Below are positions 56,150-63,627 of a stretch of DNA of 64,000 nucleotides, piece by piece. The position numbers and the translations under genes were made by a program. The notes beneath the pieces are model-generated. The model had not been told where the DNA came from, did no database searches, and saw only the letters and a program-made list of their open reading frames with translations. Numbering within the stretch: the first letter of the stretch is position 1; each line of letters opens with the position of its first letter. The DNA lies in contig NZ_JQNL01000001.1 in NCBI RefSeq assembly GCF_000745235.1, positions 4,210,001 to 4,274,000 of the forward strand, written 5' to 3'. The DNA comes from Luteibacter mycovicinus. GTDB taxonomy: Bacteria > Pseudomonadota > Gammaproteobacteria > Xanthomonadales > Rhodanobacteraceae.

Positions 56150-56845
56150 ATGAAAATCGGCATTATCGGCGCTGGCAATATCGGGCAGGCTCTGACCCGG
56201 CGGTTTCGCGAAATCGGTCACGAGGTGCTGATCGCAAATTCGCGCGGCCCGGAAACGCTTTCCGGCCTGGCGAAAGAGACGGGTGCGGTAGCCGTCACGG
56301 CCCACGAGGCGGCGCGCGGTGGCGAGGTCGTTATCGTCACGATCCCGGAATCGCGCATTCCCGGCCTCCCCTCGGACCTCTTTGCCGGCGTCTCGCCGGA
56401 GACCGTGGTCGTCGACACCGGCAACTACTACCCCCGCGAGCGGGACGGTCGTATCGCACCCATCGAGGAGGGTGTCCCGGAAAGCCAGTGGGTAGCCGAT
56501 CAGCTCGGCAGGCCCGTGATAAAGGCGTTCAACAATATTTACGCCGAACATCTGCGCACTCACGGCAAGCCCTCCACGGCGGATAAGCGCATCGCCCTTC
56601 CGGTGGCTGGGGACGATTCCAACGCCAAGGCCGCGATCCTGAAGCTCGTCGACGAGCTGGGTTTCGATGGAGTGGATGCGGGCACGCTCGCGGAGTCCTG
56701 GCGGCAGCAGCCGGCCAGTCCGGTTTATGGCACCGACCTCGACCTCGAAGGGGTGCGGCAGGCTCTGCTCGATGCGACGCGCGAGCGGCGTCCCGAATGG
56801 CGGGCGACGTCGGAGAGTCCGGGCACCTACGACGCGCCGAAGTGA
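56150..56845 (+). CDS. NADP-binding oxidoreductase, F420-dependent-type fold
   Basis: A 231-residue protein with an N-terminal Rossmann fold (MKIGIIGAGNIGQALTRRF, Ser-Arg at NSRGPE that prefers NADP) and the 'KAFNNIYAEHL' segment typical of NADPH-dependent F420 reductase-like proteins (PF03807). Since the order lacks F420, the true acceptor is unknown, perhaps a flavin or a small substrate. Good position of ATG at 56150 beginning directly with the fold. Confidence 0.85.
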   Translation: MKIGIIGAGNIGQALTRRFREIGHEVLIANSRGPETLSGLAKETGAVAVTAHEAARGGEVVIVTIPESRIPGLPSDLFAGVSPETVVVDTGNYYPRERDGRIAPIEEGVPESQWVADQLGRPVIKAFNNIYAEHLRTHGKPSTADKRIALPVAGDDSNAKAAILKLVDELGFDGVDAGTLAESWRQQPASPVYGTDLDLEGVRQALLDATRERRPEWRATSESPGTYDAPK

Positions 56846-56975
56846 GTTGCGTCGTGACCGCTATGTGAAGGATTTTCGGGCATTTCTTCCATTGTGGGGA
56901 CACGTGCGAACGGATAACCTTGCGCATCCATCTCCGCAGCCGACCTTTCTCGCGATACGCGAAGGCGTCTGCGGA

Positions 56976-57245
56976 ATGCACGAGGTTACGCATTTCTTCA
57001 TGGCCCTGGTGATCTACGACATTCCGTTCAGCCCCGACCTCGCGGGCTTGTGGCACGTCCAGATGAATGGCGTGCCGATGGAAAACTTCGAAACTCGCGT
57101 CGCCGCGATAGCGTACGCCGTGCAGCAGTCCAAGCTGCTCGGCGTGCAAAGCGGCCTGCAGGTGCTCGTCTCCGTGGAAGGCGCGGACGGTATCTGGCGG
57201 GAATTCGAATCCAACGCCAAGCGGCCCGTCGCCGGTCTGCAATAG
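56976..57245 (+). CDS. Small hypothetical protein
   Basis: An 89-residue product from ATG 56976 (a GTG at 56904 would add 24 residues). No motif is recognised. The second half, AIAYAVQQSKLLGVQSGLQVLVSVEGADGIWREFE split here at that length, alternates hydrophobic residues like a small alpha/beta domain. It precedes two other small genes on the same strand with gaps of 66 and 15 bases, so a loose operon is possible. The exact start is uncertain. Confidence 0.55.
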   Translation: MHEVTHFFMALVIYDIPFSPDLAGLWHVQMNGVPMENFETRVAAIAYAVQQSKLLGVQSGLQVLVSVEGADGIWREFESNAKRPVAGLQ

Positions 57246-57311
57246 CACGGCTGCACGTCACGTTGATCCGCGATGCATACGATGGAGGGAAGAAGGAGGA
57301 ACATCCCACCC

Positions 57312-57548
57312 ATGACGCATCGAAAGATTGGTTACTTCGACGTGGAAGGCACGTGCTACGTTGCCAAGCCCGGCCGCTGGCGCGGTAAATACGTCATCAG
57401 CGAGGACGGCGACGAGATCGCCGAGAAGCTCTGCGTTACCCTCCACGAGAATGAAGAAGACGCGTGCGCGGAGGGCATGACCCTTGGTGTCGCGGCGGCG
57501 CGCACGTTGATGAAGGAACGCGAAGGCTTCGATCCCGGCGACGAGTAG
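57312..57548 (+). CDS. Small hypothetical acidic protein
   Basis: A 78-residue acidic protein beginning MTHRKIGYFDVEGTCYVAKP. It reads as beta strands followed by a helix rich in Ala and Glu (CAEGMTLGVAAARTLMKERE). AAGGAGGA lies 13 bases upstream, a bit far, and an in-frame ATG at 57282 precedes that site. No known function. Confidence 0.6.
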   Translation: MTHRKIGYFDVEGTCYVAKPGRWRGKYVISEDGDEIAEKLCVTLHENEEDACAEGMTLGVAAARTLMKEREGFDPGDE

Positions 57549-57563
57549 GGCTGGAATTTCGGC

Positions 57564-57806
57564 ATGACCGATCCGAACGACGCTTTTCGTCAGGACCTCG
57601 CCAAGCTCGCCACCGCGATCATGCCCTTCGGTAAGTTCAAGGGAAGGGCGATCGCCGATCTGCCGGGCAACTATCTCGCGTGGTTTGCCCGGGAGGGCTT
57701 TCCTCCCGGCGAACTCGGACGCCTGCTGGCGATCATGCTGGAGCTCGACCATAACGGTCTGCGTCGCCTGCTCGATCCCCTGAGGTCCGGGCCGCCCCGT
57801 GCATGA
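57564..57806 (+). CDS. DUF3820 family protein
   Basis: An 80-residue protein whose core 'MPFGKFKGRAIADLPGNYLAWFAREGFPPGELG' (residues 20-52, given as pattern) is the DUF3820 motif 'MPFGKYKGxxLxDLPxxYLxWFxxxGFPxGxLG'. A Pseudomonas member was named as a quorum-sensing-regulated virulence factor, but the biochemistry is unknown. It lies 15 bases after the previous small gene. Confidence 0.88.
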   Translation: MTDPNDAFRQDLAKLATAIMPFGKFKGRAIADLPGNYLAWFAREGFPPGELGRLLAIMLELDHNGLRRLLDPLRSGPPRA

Positions 57807-57823
57807 CGCGGGCGGATCGATCG

Positions 57824-58525
57824 CTAGCCGCGCAGAGCGGCCTCGTCGGTGACCTCGATACCATTTGGAAGGATGGCGATGGCACCCTCGGCGCGGAGCT
57901 TCCCCAGCATGCGCGTAACGGTGGCCGAGCTCATCCGGAGGTAGGAGCCGATATCGTCGCGGGACATGGGCAGGGGAACGAAAGGGCTGGCCCCTTCGAA
58001 ACGACGCCGCCGGTCGAGCAGGTCGACCAGGAAAGAGCGAACGCGTGACGCGGCCAGCCCGTCCGCCGCGTGGGCCGCACTGACTCGTTCACGCCGGCGC
58101 AGCGAGCGCAGGTGTCGGGTCAGCGCGTCATTGTGCTCGCAGAGTTCGTCGGTCGCGGCGCGCGGAAAGCGGCAGAACCACGTCTTGCCGACGGCCACGA
58201 CGGACGCGTTGTGTGCGCCGGTTCTGGCGACGTCCAGCGCGAAGAGTTCGCCCGGCAGATGGAACGCGACCACCCGGCCGTCGCCGACCGTCTTGGCCAT
58301 GCCACTGACGACGGCGAAGGCCGCGCGATGCGGGGCATCGGGCTGCACGAGCCGGTCGCCTTCGGAAAACGGACCGACGCGTTCGACGACGTCACGCATG
58401 TCGAGCAGCTCGGGATCGCCGCCACGTGTTGCTTCGCAGACGGCGGCGTAACGACACGACGCATTGCAGTACACCGACGGACGGCGGGCGACGGACTGAC
58501 TGGCGACGGCCTGGGCCTGGTACAC
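57824..58525 (-). CDS. FNR-like Crp/Fnr family transcription regulator
   Basis: A 233-residue regulator with a cyclic-nucleotide-binding-type sensor domain and a C-terminal winged helix (MSRDDIGSYLRMSSATVTRMLGKLRAEG, about 186-213 in pattern). Cysteines 20, 24, 30 and 118 lie almost where FNR has its iron-sulfur ligands (20, 23, 29, 122), so oxygen or NO sensing by a 4Fe-4S cluster is likely. The spacing C-x3-C-x5-C differs from FNR's C-x2-C-x5-C. In the recognition helix, FNR's Glu209-x2-Ser212-Arg213 reads Ala-x2-Thr-Arg, so target DNA may differ. It begins with GTG at 58525, preceded by GGGAGG at 7 bases. Confidence 0.9.
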   Translation of the reverse strand: MYQAQAVASQSVARRPSVYCNASCRYAAVCEATRGGDPELLDMRDVVERVGPFSEGDRLVQPDAPHRAAFAVVSGMAKTVGDGRVVAFHLPGELFALDVARTGAHNASVVAVGKTWFCRFPRAATDELCEHNDALTRHLRSLRRRERVSAAHAADGLAASRVRSFLVDLLDRRRRFEGASPFVPLPMSRDDIGSYLRMSSATVTRMLGKLRAEGAIAILPNGIEVTDEAALRG

Positions 58526-58713
58526 GATGGGACCTCCCGCGCGCCGGAAGCGGCGCGTGAGTGGATTTTAGGCCTCCGCCGGGATGTCCTCCGCGAAAAT
58601 CAGTCGGGTGCGCCTTTTTGTCGCAGATTTTTTCGGCTCAAGGATTGACGTGGCCCGGTTTTTGCCTTAGTAAGAGCGATGGGGGAATACCAGAAAAGGG
58701 GGCCTTCAAGGCC

Positions 58714-58896
58714 ATGGCACGTCGATCCACGCTTTTGCCCGACATCGATACCGACATCGCTTCTTTGCCCGACGGGTTCGTCCCGGGAACGGTGGCACCT
58801 TTCGTGATGCGCTACGGCACCGATTTTCTGGTGGCCATGCAGCGCGCGGCGCAGGCGCACGATGCCGAGCGACCTGCGGAACCTGAAACGGCCTGA
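58714..58896 (+). CDS. Small hypothetical protein
   Basis: A 60-residue open frame from ATG 58714, with AGGCC rather than a real Shine-Dalgarno just upstream. The sequence MARRSTLLPDIDTDIASLPD and the following GFVPGTVAPFVMRYGTDFLV read as plausible protein (balanced composition, no Arg/Ala-rich shadow look), but no family is recognised. The frame stays open to 58561. Could be a real small gene or chance. Confidence 0.45.
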   Translation: MARRSTLLPDIDTDIASLPDGFVPGTVAPFVMRYGTDFLVAMQRAAQAHDAERPAEPETA

Positions 58897-58910
58897 CGCT
58901 AAGGCGCCGT

Positions 58911-58990
58911 CGGCCCCAGCAAATGGGGGCCAGCGAGCGGAGCATGGCTTTGTCTTCGACGAGCAGCACACGCTGGCCGCACCGTGACAC
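58911..58990 (-). pseudogene. Response-regulator N-terminal remnant (weak)
   Basis: From 58990 leftwards the minus strand reads CGQRVLLVEDKAMLRSLAP, the first beta strand, acidic pair and helix of a receiver domain, and then loses any similarity within about 20 residues. This suggests the leftover 5' end of a deleted response regulator. The stretch is short and chance likeness cannot be ruled out. A 6-bp hairpin (GGCCCC/GGGGCC) lies at its end. Confidence 0.3.
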
Positions 58991-59020
58991 TCGACGGGCT
59001 CGATGTGGGTGGGTTGGGCA

Positions 59021-60385
59021 TCAGGGCGTGAACGCGTCGACCTTACCGCTGACCTGGCGGCCGCGCTGCCACACCGCGGAAATTTTCGTGGTCGCTTCGA
59101 TATCGCCCGACGGATCGGCGTCGAGAACGATGAAGTCGGCCCGCTTGCCCCTGGCCAGGACGCCGCGGTCGTCAAGACCCAGCAGTTCGGCGGCACGCTG
59201 GGTTGCGATCTGAATCGCCTGCATCGGCGTGAGGCCCGCATCGACCATGAGGGCGAGCTCACGGTGCTCGGCAAAACCGGGAATGCGCAGCGGCATCGCA
59301 CCGGCATCGGTGCCGAAGCCGATCCTCACACCTGCGTCGTAAAGCGTCTTCAGGTTCTTCAGATTGGTTTGCAGCGCTTCTTCGTTGGTCCTGGTGGAGC
59401 CGTCGTTCTGCACGCGATCGCGCCACGCGGTATCGGCGAACTGCCTGGCCAGGGCGGGCTGCACTGCGTGGGTGAAGAAGGGCTGGTCCATCCACGCCGG
59501 ATGACGGGCATAGATATAAGCGGCCTCGTTGAGATCGAGCGTGGCGATATACCAGGTCCCGTGCTGCTTCATCGCCTGGACGAAGGCGCTGTCCACCGGT
59601 CGGTCGCGTACACCGTGAGCGAGTATGTCGACGCCCGCATCCACCAGCTGGCGTGCATCGTCGAGGTAATAGACGTGCGCCGCGACGCGCAGATGTCTGG
59701 CGTGCGCCTCATCGATGACCGCGTGCCAGATCTCCGGTTTCATCTTGACGGGCAGGCTGCCGTTGAAGTCGTCCACCCAGATCTTGACGATGTCGGTGCC
59801 GCGTTCCGCTGCGGCGTCGACGGCGGCGCGTGCCTCGTCGGGGGTGGAGGGGCGGTCCAGCTGATTCGGGCCGACCTGCATCATCTTTGCCGGCGGCGCA
59901 CCGTTGGGCACGCCGATCCCGCGATCCGCACCGAAGAGATCGGCGCCGTCCGCTTTACCCGCATGCAGGTCGGCACGCAGCGGGTAGAACACGTCGGGGT
60001 TGTTGACCCCGAGCGAGGTGACCGTGGTGACGCCGTAGGCACGCCACTGCTTCAGCTGGCGCAAGGCGTTGTCGCGCGTGTACAGATCCGGCGTACCACT
60101 GCGAGTCCCGTCGACCGAGCCGATGTGACCGTGGTCGGAAATCAGTCCCGGTATGATCGTCTTGCCAGTGTAGTCGACGACCGTGGTGTCCTTCGGCATC
60201 TTCACCCGGAGACCGGCGCCCAGCATCGTGATCCGGTCGCCGTCGATGACCATCGTGACATCCTCCCGCGCGGGGCCGCCGGTGCCGTCGAGGAGACGCG
60301 CGCCCCGGATCACCGTGGCCGCACCGGCGGCAGGGCACGCGGCGACCAGAGCAAGAGCGAGCAGGGTGGGACGGAGCAGATTCAT
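59021..60385 (-). CDS. Exported amidohydrolase (imidazolonepropionase/prolidase-like)
   Basis: A 454-residue metal-dependent hydrolase with a signal peptide (residues 1-22). It has 'VIRGARLLDGTGG' at the start of the urease-type fold, then an altered first metal motif GLISDHGHIGS (HxH, about residue 86), Lys in DIVKIWVDD (about 200), His in VAAHVYYLDD and DILAHGVRD, and the Asp in GFGTDAGAM (about 360). Relatives hydrolyse Xaa-Pro peptides, organophosphates or cyclic amides; the substrate is not predictable. AAGGA lies 7 bases before the ATG at 60385. Confidence 0.92.
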   Translation of the reverse strand: MNLLRPTLLALALVAACPAAGAATVIRGARLLDGTGGPAREDVTMVIDGDRITMLGAGLRVKMPKDTTVVDYTGKTIIPGLISDHGHIGSVDGTRSGTPDLYTRDNALRQLKQWRAYGVTTVTSLGVNNPDVFYPLRADLHAGKADGADLFGADRGIGVPNGAPPAKMMQVGPNQLDRPSTPDEARAAVDAAAERGTDIVKIWVDDFNGSLPVKMKPEIWHAVIDEAHARHLRVAAHVYYLDDARQLVDAGVDILAHGVRDRPVDSAFVQAMKQHGTWYIATLDLNEAAYIYARHPAWMDQPFFTHAVQPALARQFADTAWRDRVQNDGSTRTNEEALQTNLKNLKTLYDAGVRIGFGTDAGAMPLRIPGFAEHRELALMVDAGLTPMQAIQIATQRAAELLGLDDRGVLARGKRADFIVLDADPSGDIEATTKISAVWQRGRQVSGKVDAFTP

Positions 60386-60534
60386 CGTAAATCCTTGAGG
60401 CGGGTACCCGTCACGAATAATGCACGACGTGCGAAGACGGTGTCGTTGCGAAAACGGCGGTGGCGACGAAATCACACCCGTTGCACGCGCCCCGATAGAC
60501 GCTTGCGCCCTGACACAATGCGGAGGGACGTTCG

Positions 60535-60660
60535 ATGGATGAGGAAAAGAGTGTGGTTCCGGAAAAGCAGAAGGGTGGCATCGGCTACATTCTGCTGTGG
60601 TTGCTGGGCGTGCCGATCCCCGTGCTGCTGCTGATCTTCCTGGTACGCGGCTGCACCTGA
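60535..60660 (+). CDS. Small single-span membrane protein, 41 aa
   Basis: A short gene from ATG 60535 to TGA 60660, with GGAGGG 8 bases upstream, a strong signal. The product starts MDEEKSVVPEKQKGGIGYIL and goes on into one hydrophobic helix with a Leu-Gly-Val-Pro-Ile-Pro kink (about residues 17-37), ending Arg-Gly-Cys-Thr. The Cys near the end might form disulfides. It looks like a real small inner-membrane protein; function unknown. It is divergent from the amidohydrolase with 149 bases between. Confidence 0.75.
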   Translation: MDEEKSVVPEKQKGGIGYILLWLLGVPIPVLLLIFLVRGCT

Positions 60661-61164
60661 TCGACGCCATGCGGTAGCGTGCCCTCAAACGGTGCGCTAC
60701 CGCTGTCCTACCTCGACCCTGTCCTACGTTTCGACGTTTCCGCAAGACCACATGCTCTCGGCTTCGCCTTGGAAGCCGGCATGTCCCGTTCGATCCTCCC
60801 ACGTAGCCCCGGCATTGACATGCTGCGCGGCACCAGCATCCTGCTAGTGGTCTCCCATCATCGCGTTCCGCGGAGGTTTCCTCTTGCCGCGCCGTGATGG
60901 AGAGTTCGTCCGTCTCTCACGGTCATAGGTTTGATGCCGCTGGAAGTGATGATTTTCTCGGGGGGGGGCATGCGCTGCGCTACAGCCACATGCGGATACT
61001 GATCCGCGCGGCGACCGCCCTCATGCTTGCCTCGCCGGAATCGGGCCGTGCACGGTCCGGAAGGGGTCGGCTGCCGGGCGGGCGAGTTACGAGATCTGAA
61101 CCGATGGCTACGAGACTGCGTGGTGCGGCCAGGTAGTACCGGCGCTGACGCCGGCTGAAAGGCG
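60661..61164. other. Gene-poor stretch with degraded sequence
   Basis: About 500 bases without an intact gene. The left part (60781-60894) holds an acyltransferase remnant described separately. From 60895 to 61164 the frames are broken; a run of eight G (60961-60967 region) and short open frames rich in Arg and Gly are seen, but no RNA gene, repeat or promoter I can support. It looks like decayed coding DNA. Confidence 0.5.
60781..60894 (+). pseudogene. Remnant of an acyltransferase-3 (OafA-like) gene, 5' end
   Basis: The frame reads MSRSILPRSPGIDMLRGTSI then LLVVSHH, the usual start of acyltransferase-3 membrane proteins that acetylate O-antigen or other surface sugars ('GLDxLRGxAILLVVxxH'). 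It stops 12 codons later, whereas a complete gene has about 350 codons. No continuation with clear similarity is seen in the other frames, so most of the gene has been deleted. Confidence 0.5.
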
Positions 61165-61189
61165 CGGGGGATCCTGAGCGGATCCCCCG
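61165..61189 (-). terminator. Hairpin downstream of the CsbD gene
   Basis: A perfect 10-bp stem (CGGGGGATCC / GGATCCCCCG) with a 5-base loop, located 12 bases past the csbD-like stop codon. There is no T-run on either side, so it may stabilise the 3' end rather than terminate on its own. Confidence 0.6.
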
Positions 61190-61200
61190 ACGCAAAGCAC

Positions 61201-61386
61201 TCAGTGCTTGCGGCTTTCGTCGCGTACCTGGTCCGCAGCCTTGCCTACTTCTTTCTGGACCTTGCCGGCATTCTTTTCGATGTTGCCCGCCGCTTCTTTC
61301 GCGTGATTGCCCGTAACCTTGCCGACGCCTTCCTTCACGGCGCCCTTGATCTCGTGCTTCATGCCTTCGGTGCGATTCTTATCCAT
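61201..61386 (-). CDS. CsbD family stress protein
   Basis: A 61-residue hydrophilic protein with the CsbD pattern 'MKHEIKGAVKEGVGKVTGN' (residues 9-27) followed by Ala/Lys/Glu-rich repeats. Members such as YjbJ are very abundant in stationary phase and under osmotic or general stress; the molecular role is unknown. GAGGAAT lies 7 bases upstream of the ATG, a strong ribosome-binding site suiting high expression. Confidence 0.95.
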   Translation of the reverse strand: MDKNRTEGMKHEIKGAVKEGVGKVTGNHAKEAAGNIEKNAGKVQKEVGKAADQVRDESRKH

Positions 61387-61489
61387 GGTGCATTCCTCTT
61401 CAGGCTCTGCGTCATTCGCAGCGTGACCTGTTTACGCCCTCTCCCCATGAGTGACCTGTGAAGCGTGCGTTTCGTCGAATTCACCGTGT

Positions 61490-62095
61490 TCAGGGTGCAG
61501 GATAGTTCGACGCCTTGAGAAGCGTGGCGAGATGCGCGGCGTTGGTCGTCAGCGTTGCGATCGTTTTGGCCACCTTTTCCGGGGTCTTCTTCAGATCGAT
61601 GTAATTGGTGTCGGACATCGCTTCGCCTACCCAGTAGGCCGAGCTACCTGCGGGAATCGTGAAGCCGACATCGGCGAGCGCCTGGTAGATCTCCGCGGTC
61701 ACGTGGTGCGCGCCGTCCTCGTTACCGACGACACCGACCAGACCGACCTTCCCGAACGTGGGATACCGTCCGTCATCACCGATATCGCCGAGGATTGCAT
61801 CCATGCGTTCGAGCACGCGTTTGCTGACGCTCGAAGGCTGACCCATCCAGATCGGTGTGGCGATGACAAGAATATCCGCCGCCATGATGCGCTGGCGCAG
61901 CGCCGGCCACTCATCACCCTCGCCCTCATCGTGGCTGACACCGGGTTTGATGTTCAGATCGACGACCCGTACGCTTTCGGTCTCAACGTCGTACTTTTTC
62001 AGGCCGTCGAGCAACTGATCCAGCAGCTTCTGACTTGATGATGGCTTGGGCGAGGCACTGAGCGTGCAGTTCAGGCCGAGGGCTTTCAGTGTCAT
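61490..62095 (-). CDS. Flavodoxin-fold NADPH-dependent FMN reductase-like protein
   Basis: A 201-residue flavoprotein-type product. It starts 'LKALGLNCTLSASPKPSSSQKLLDQLLDGL' (pattern residues 3-32), the FMN-phosphate loop of this family, and continues with DILVIATPIWMGQPSSVSKRVLERMDAI (the GlyGln after W being typical) and GLVGVVGNEDGAHHVTAEI. It may reduce quinones or flavins. ATG 62095 is chosen because the flavodoxin strand begins at once; the frame continues to 62167 without similarity. Confidence 0.87.
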   Translation of the reverse strand: MTLKALGLNCTLSASPKPSSSQKLLDQLLDGLKKYDVETESVRVVDLNIKPGVSHDEGEGDEWPALRQRIMAADILVIATPIWMGQPSSVSKRVLERMDAILGDIGDDGRYPTFGKVGLVGVVGNEDGAHHVTAEIYQALADVGFTIPAGSSAYWVGEAMSDTNYIDLKKTPEKVAKTIATLTTNAAHLATLLKASNYPAP

Positions 62096-62241
62096 GCGCG
62101 TGCTCCGTGGACAGGTCCAGGAACGTTGGGCAGGCGTCCGTGTAACGAGCGTCGTTCCCGCGTGCATGACGTGGGAATGACGATCGGATCACGCGGGGCG
62201 GGGCAGTCTCGCTGGACGCCGCCGCCGATGGACACGCCACC

Positions 62242-62451
62242 ATGCAAAGCCCTTACATTCCCGAAACCCCTGGTCGCTCGCCAGTGATACCTGAAGAGGC
62301 TCCGGTGACTCCTCGACCGGAAATGCCCGGCGGCAACCCCGGCTCGGATCGACCGCAGGAAACGCCGGAAACGCCGCCCCATCCAGATGACCCCGAGGGC
62401 GATGCCCCGCCGCCTGAGGCGCCGGAAGCGTTGGCGATCCGAATTCCCTGA
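62242..62451 (+). CDS. Small proline-rich hypothetical protein
   Basis: A 69-residue, Pro- and Glu-rich, probably disordered protein (more than a quarter Pro) starting MQSPYIPETPGRSPVIPEEA. No signal peptide. No motif beyond a P-E-x-P type repeat. It lies 24 bases before the Lys/Ala-rich protein gene on the same strand. Low complexity makes it hard to tell a real gene from chance, but similar tiny Pro-rich proteins occur in related genera from memory. Confidence 0.5.
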   Translation: MQSPYIPETPGRSPVIPEEAPVTPRPEMPGGNPGSDRPQETPETPPHPDDPEGDAPPPEAPEALAIRIP

Positions 62452-62475
62452 AGCGACTGCCGGAGGAGACACGCC

Positions 62476-63039
62476 ATGCCTGAGAAAAAAACACTCGCCA
62501 GGGCAAAAAAGGACAAGCGCGAAGGTAAGTCCGCGTCGACCCAGGCGGGCGAATTCGTTCACGAGGAAATAGAGCACATTCGCGAGGGCAGGCACGGCGC
62601 CCGGTCGGCAAAGCAAGCCATTGCGATCGGGCTGTCCAAGGCGCGGCGCGCTGGTATCAAAGCGAAACCCGCCAGGACGGCGAGTAAGGCGACGAAGAAG
62701 AAGGCTGCGCAGGACACCAGGGCGTCCGCTAAAAAATCCGCCACAACGAAGGCGCCGGCGAAACTCCCGGCTGCCCGGAAAGCGGCGCCGAAGAAGACTT
62801 CAGTCGTGAAAGAGACCTCCGCCGCCCGTTCCCGGGCAAGCAGCAAGGCGCTCAAGCGCGAGGGTAAGTCCGCTGCGTCTGAGCGGGCGCTGTCAGTGCA
62901 GGCGAGAAAAAGTGCGTCGAAGCGGACGGCCACAAGCCGCTCGACCGCCGCGAAGAAAGCCGCTCGCACCAAAGGTGCTACGGGAAGGAAAACCGCCGCG
63001 AAGAAAGCAGCGAAGACACGGGCGCGTAAGACGCCCTGA
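62476..63039 (+). CDS. Lys/Ala-rich protein with DUF6496-like N-terminus, histone H1-like tail
   Basis: A 187-residue, highly basic protein. Residues 1-62 hold 'KxxGEFVHEEIEHIREGRHGARSAKQAIAIGLSKARRAG', of the DUF6496 type seen in soil proteobacteria. From about residue 62 it becomes a repeat-rich tail of Lys, Ala, Arg, Ser and Thr like eukaryotic histone H1 or bacterial AlgP/Hc1, with several 'KKA-A(R)-K' units. This suggests DNA or RNA binding and a role in nucleoid compaction or stress. Good Shine-Dalgarno (GGAGGAG) 8 bases upstream. Confidence 0.85.
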   Translation: MPEKKTLARAKKDKREGKSASTQAGEFVHEEIEHIREGRHGARSAKQAIAIGLSKARRAGIKAKPARTASKATKKKAAQDTRASAKKSATTKAPAKLPAARKAAPKKTSVVKETSAARSRASSKALKREGKSAASERALSVQARKSASKRTATSRSTAAKKAARTKGATGRKTAAKKAAKTRARKTP

Positions 63040-63105
63040 CGCAAGAAGGCCCGCCGCGTGGCAGGCCTTCTGCTTATGCCCGACCGGCCAGGTGGCGCAG
63101 GCGCC

Positions 63106-63267
63106 TTAGACCGAGTCGCCGCTCAGACGGCTGGCGACTTCGCCGAGCCAGTCGTAGCCGTCCATTTCACCGCCGAAGAGGTCGAGACCGGTGCTGCTGT
63201 CGCCGGCCTGGAAGCCCGTCGAGTATTCGAAAGTGGTGATGCCGTAATCGTTGCGAAGTTCGTTCAT
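63106..63267 (-). CDS. Acidic 53-residue peptide of unknown function
   Basis: A short gene with ATG at 63267 and stop TAA at 63106, with GGGAGAAA 5 bases upstream of the ATG, a strong site. The product is very acidic (about 10 Asp/Glu against 2 Arg) and Gly/Ser-rich: it begins MNELRNDYGITTFEYSTGFQ and its end carries Phe-Gly-Gly, then a Trp-Leu-Gly-Glu-Val stretch and Gly-Asp-Ser-Val. No Cys, no signal peptide, no membrane helix. Could be a regulatory or antitoxin-like peptide or a modified-peptide precursor; no modification gene is visible. Confidence 0.7.
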   Translation of the reverse strand: MNELRNDYGITTFEYSTGFQAGDSSTGLDLFGGEMDGYDWLGEVASRLSGDSV

Positions 63268-63627
63268 AGTCGTTTCTCCCAGTCGTCAGTGACCGGATAT
63301 CGAAAGCGTGGGCACCTGCGCCGCCGGTCTTTGGCGCGGTGTGGACCCGCTGATATCGCTGGTCCGTTTCGTTTGGTGAACAATCGGTTCGTTAGTCTTT
63401 CGTCATCGCCATATCGGCTTAATTTCTGAACTAACGAGTTTAGTACACGCCCTTTCTATGGGCGCCCTGGGACATTACAAGGGGTCTCAGGCATCGAATC
63501 GTTGGACAGCGCTTGTAAGGAAAAGGTTCAAACGATTTTCCGGTCGAGCCGACCGAGGACCTCTTTCGAACCCTTACCTGCGGCTTTCGTTCGCCGTTTC
63601 AGCCGTATCCGTTAACCCTAGTTTAAC
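63268..63627. other. Intergenic region with short palindromes
   Basis: 360 bases with lower GC than the flanks and no convincing gene. It contains GAAC-AATCG-GTTC (63378-63390) and ACTAA-CGAGT-TTAGT (63430-63444), two small inverted repeats with 5-base centres, which share the word CTAACGA on one strand. They could be operators for the peptide gene to the left. The frame at 63458-63643 looks like chance. Confidence 0.45.
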
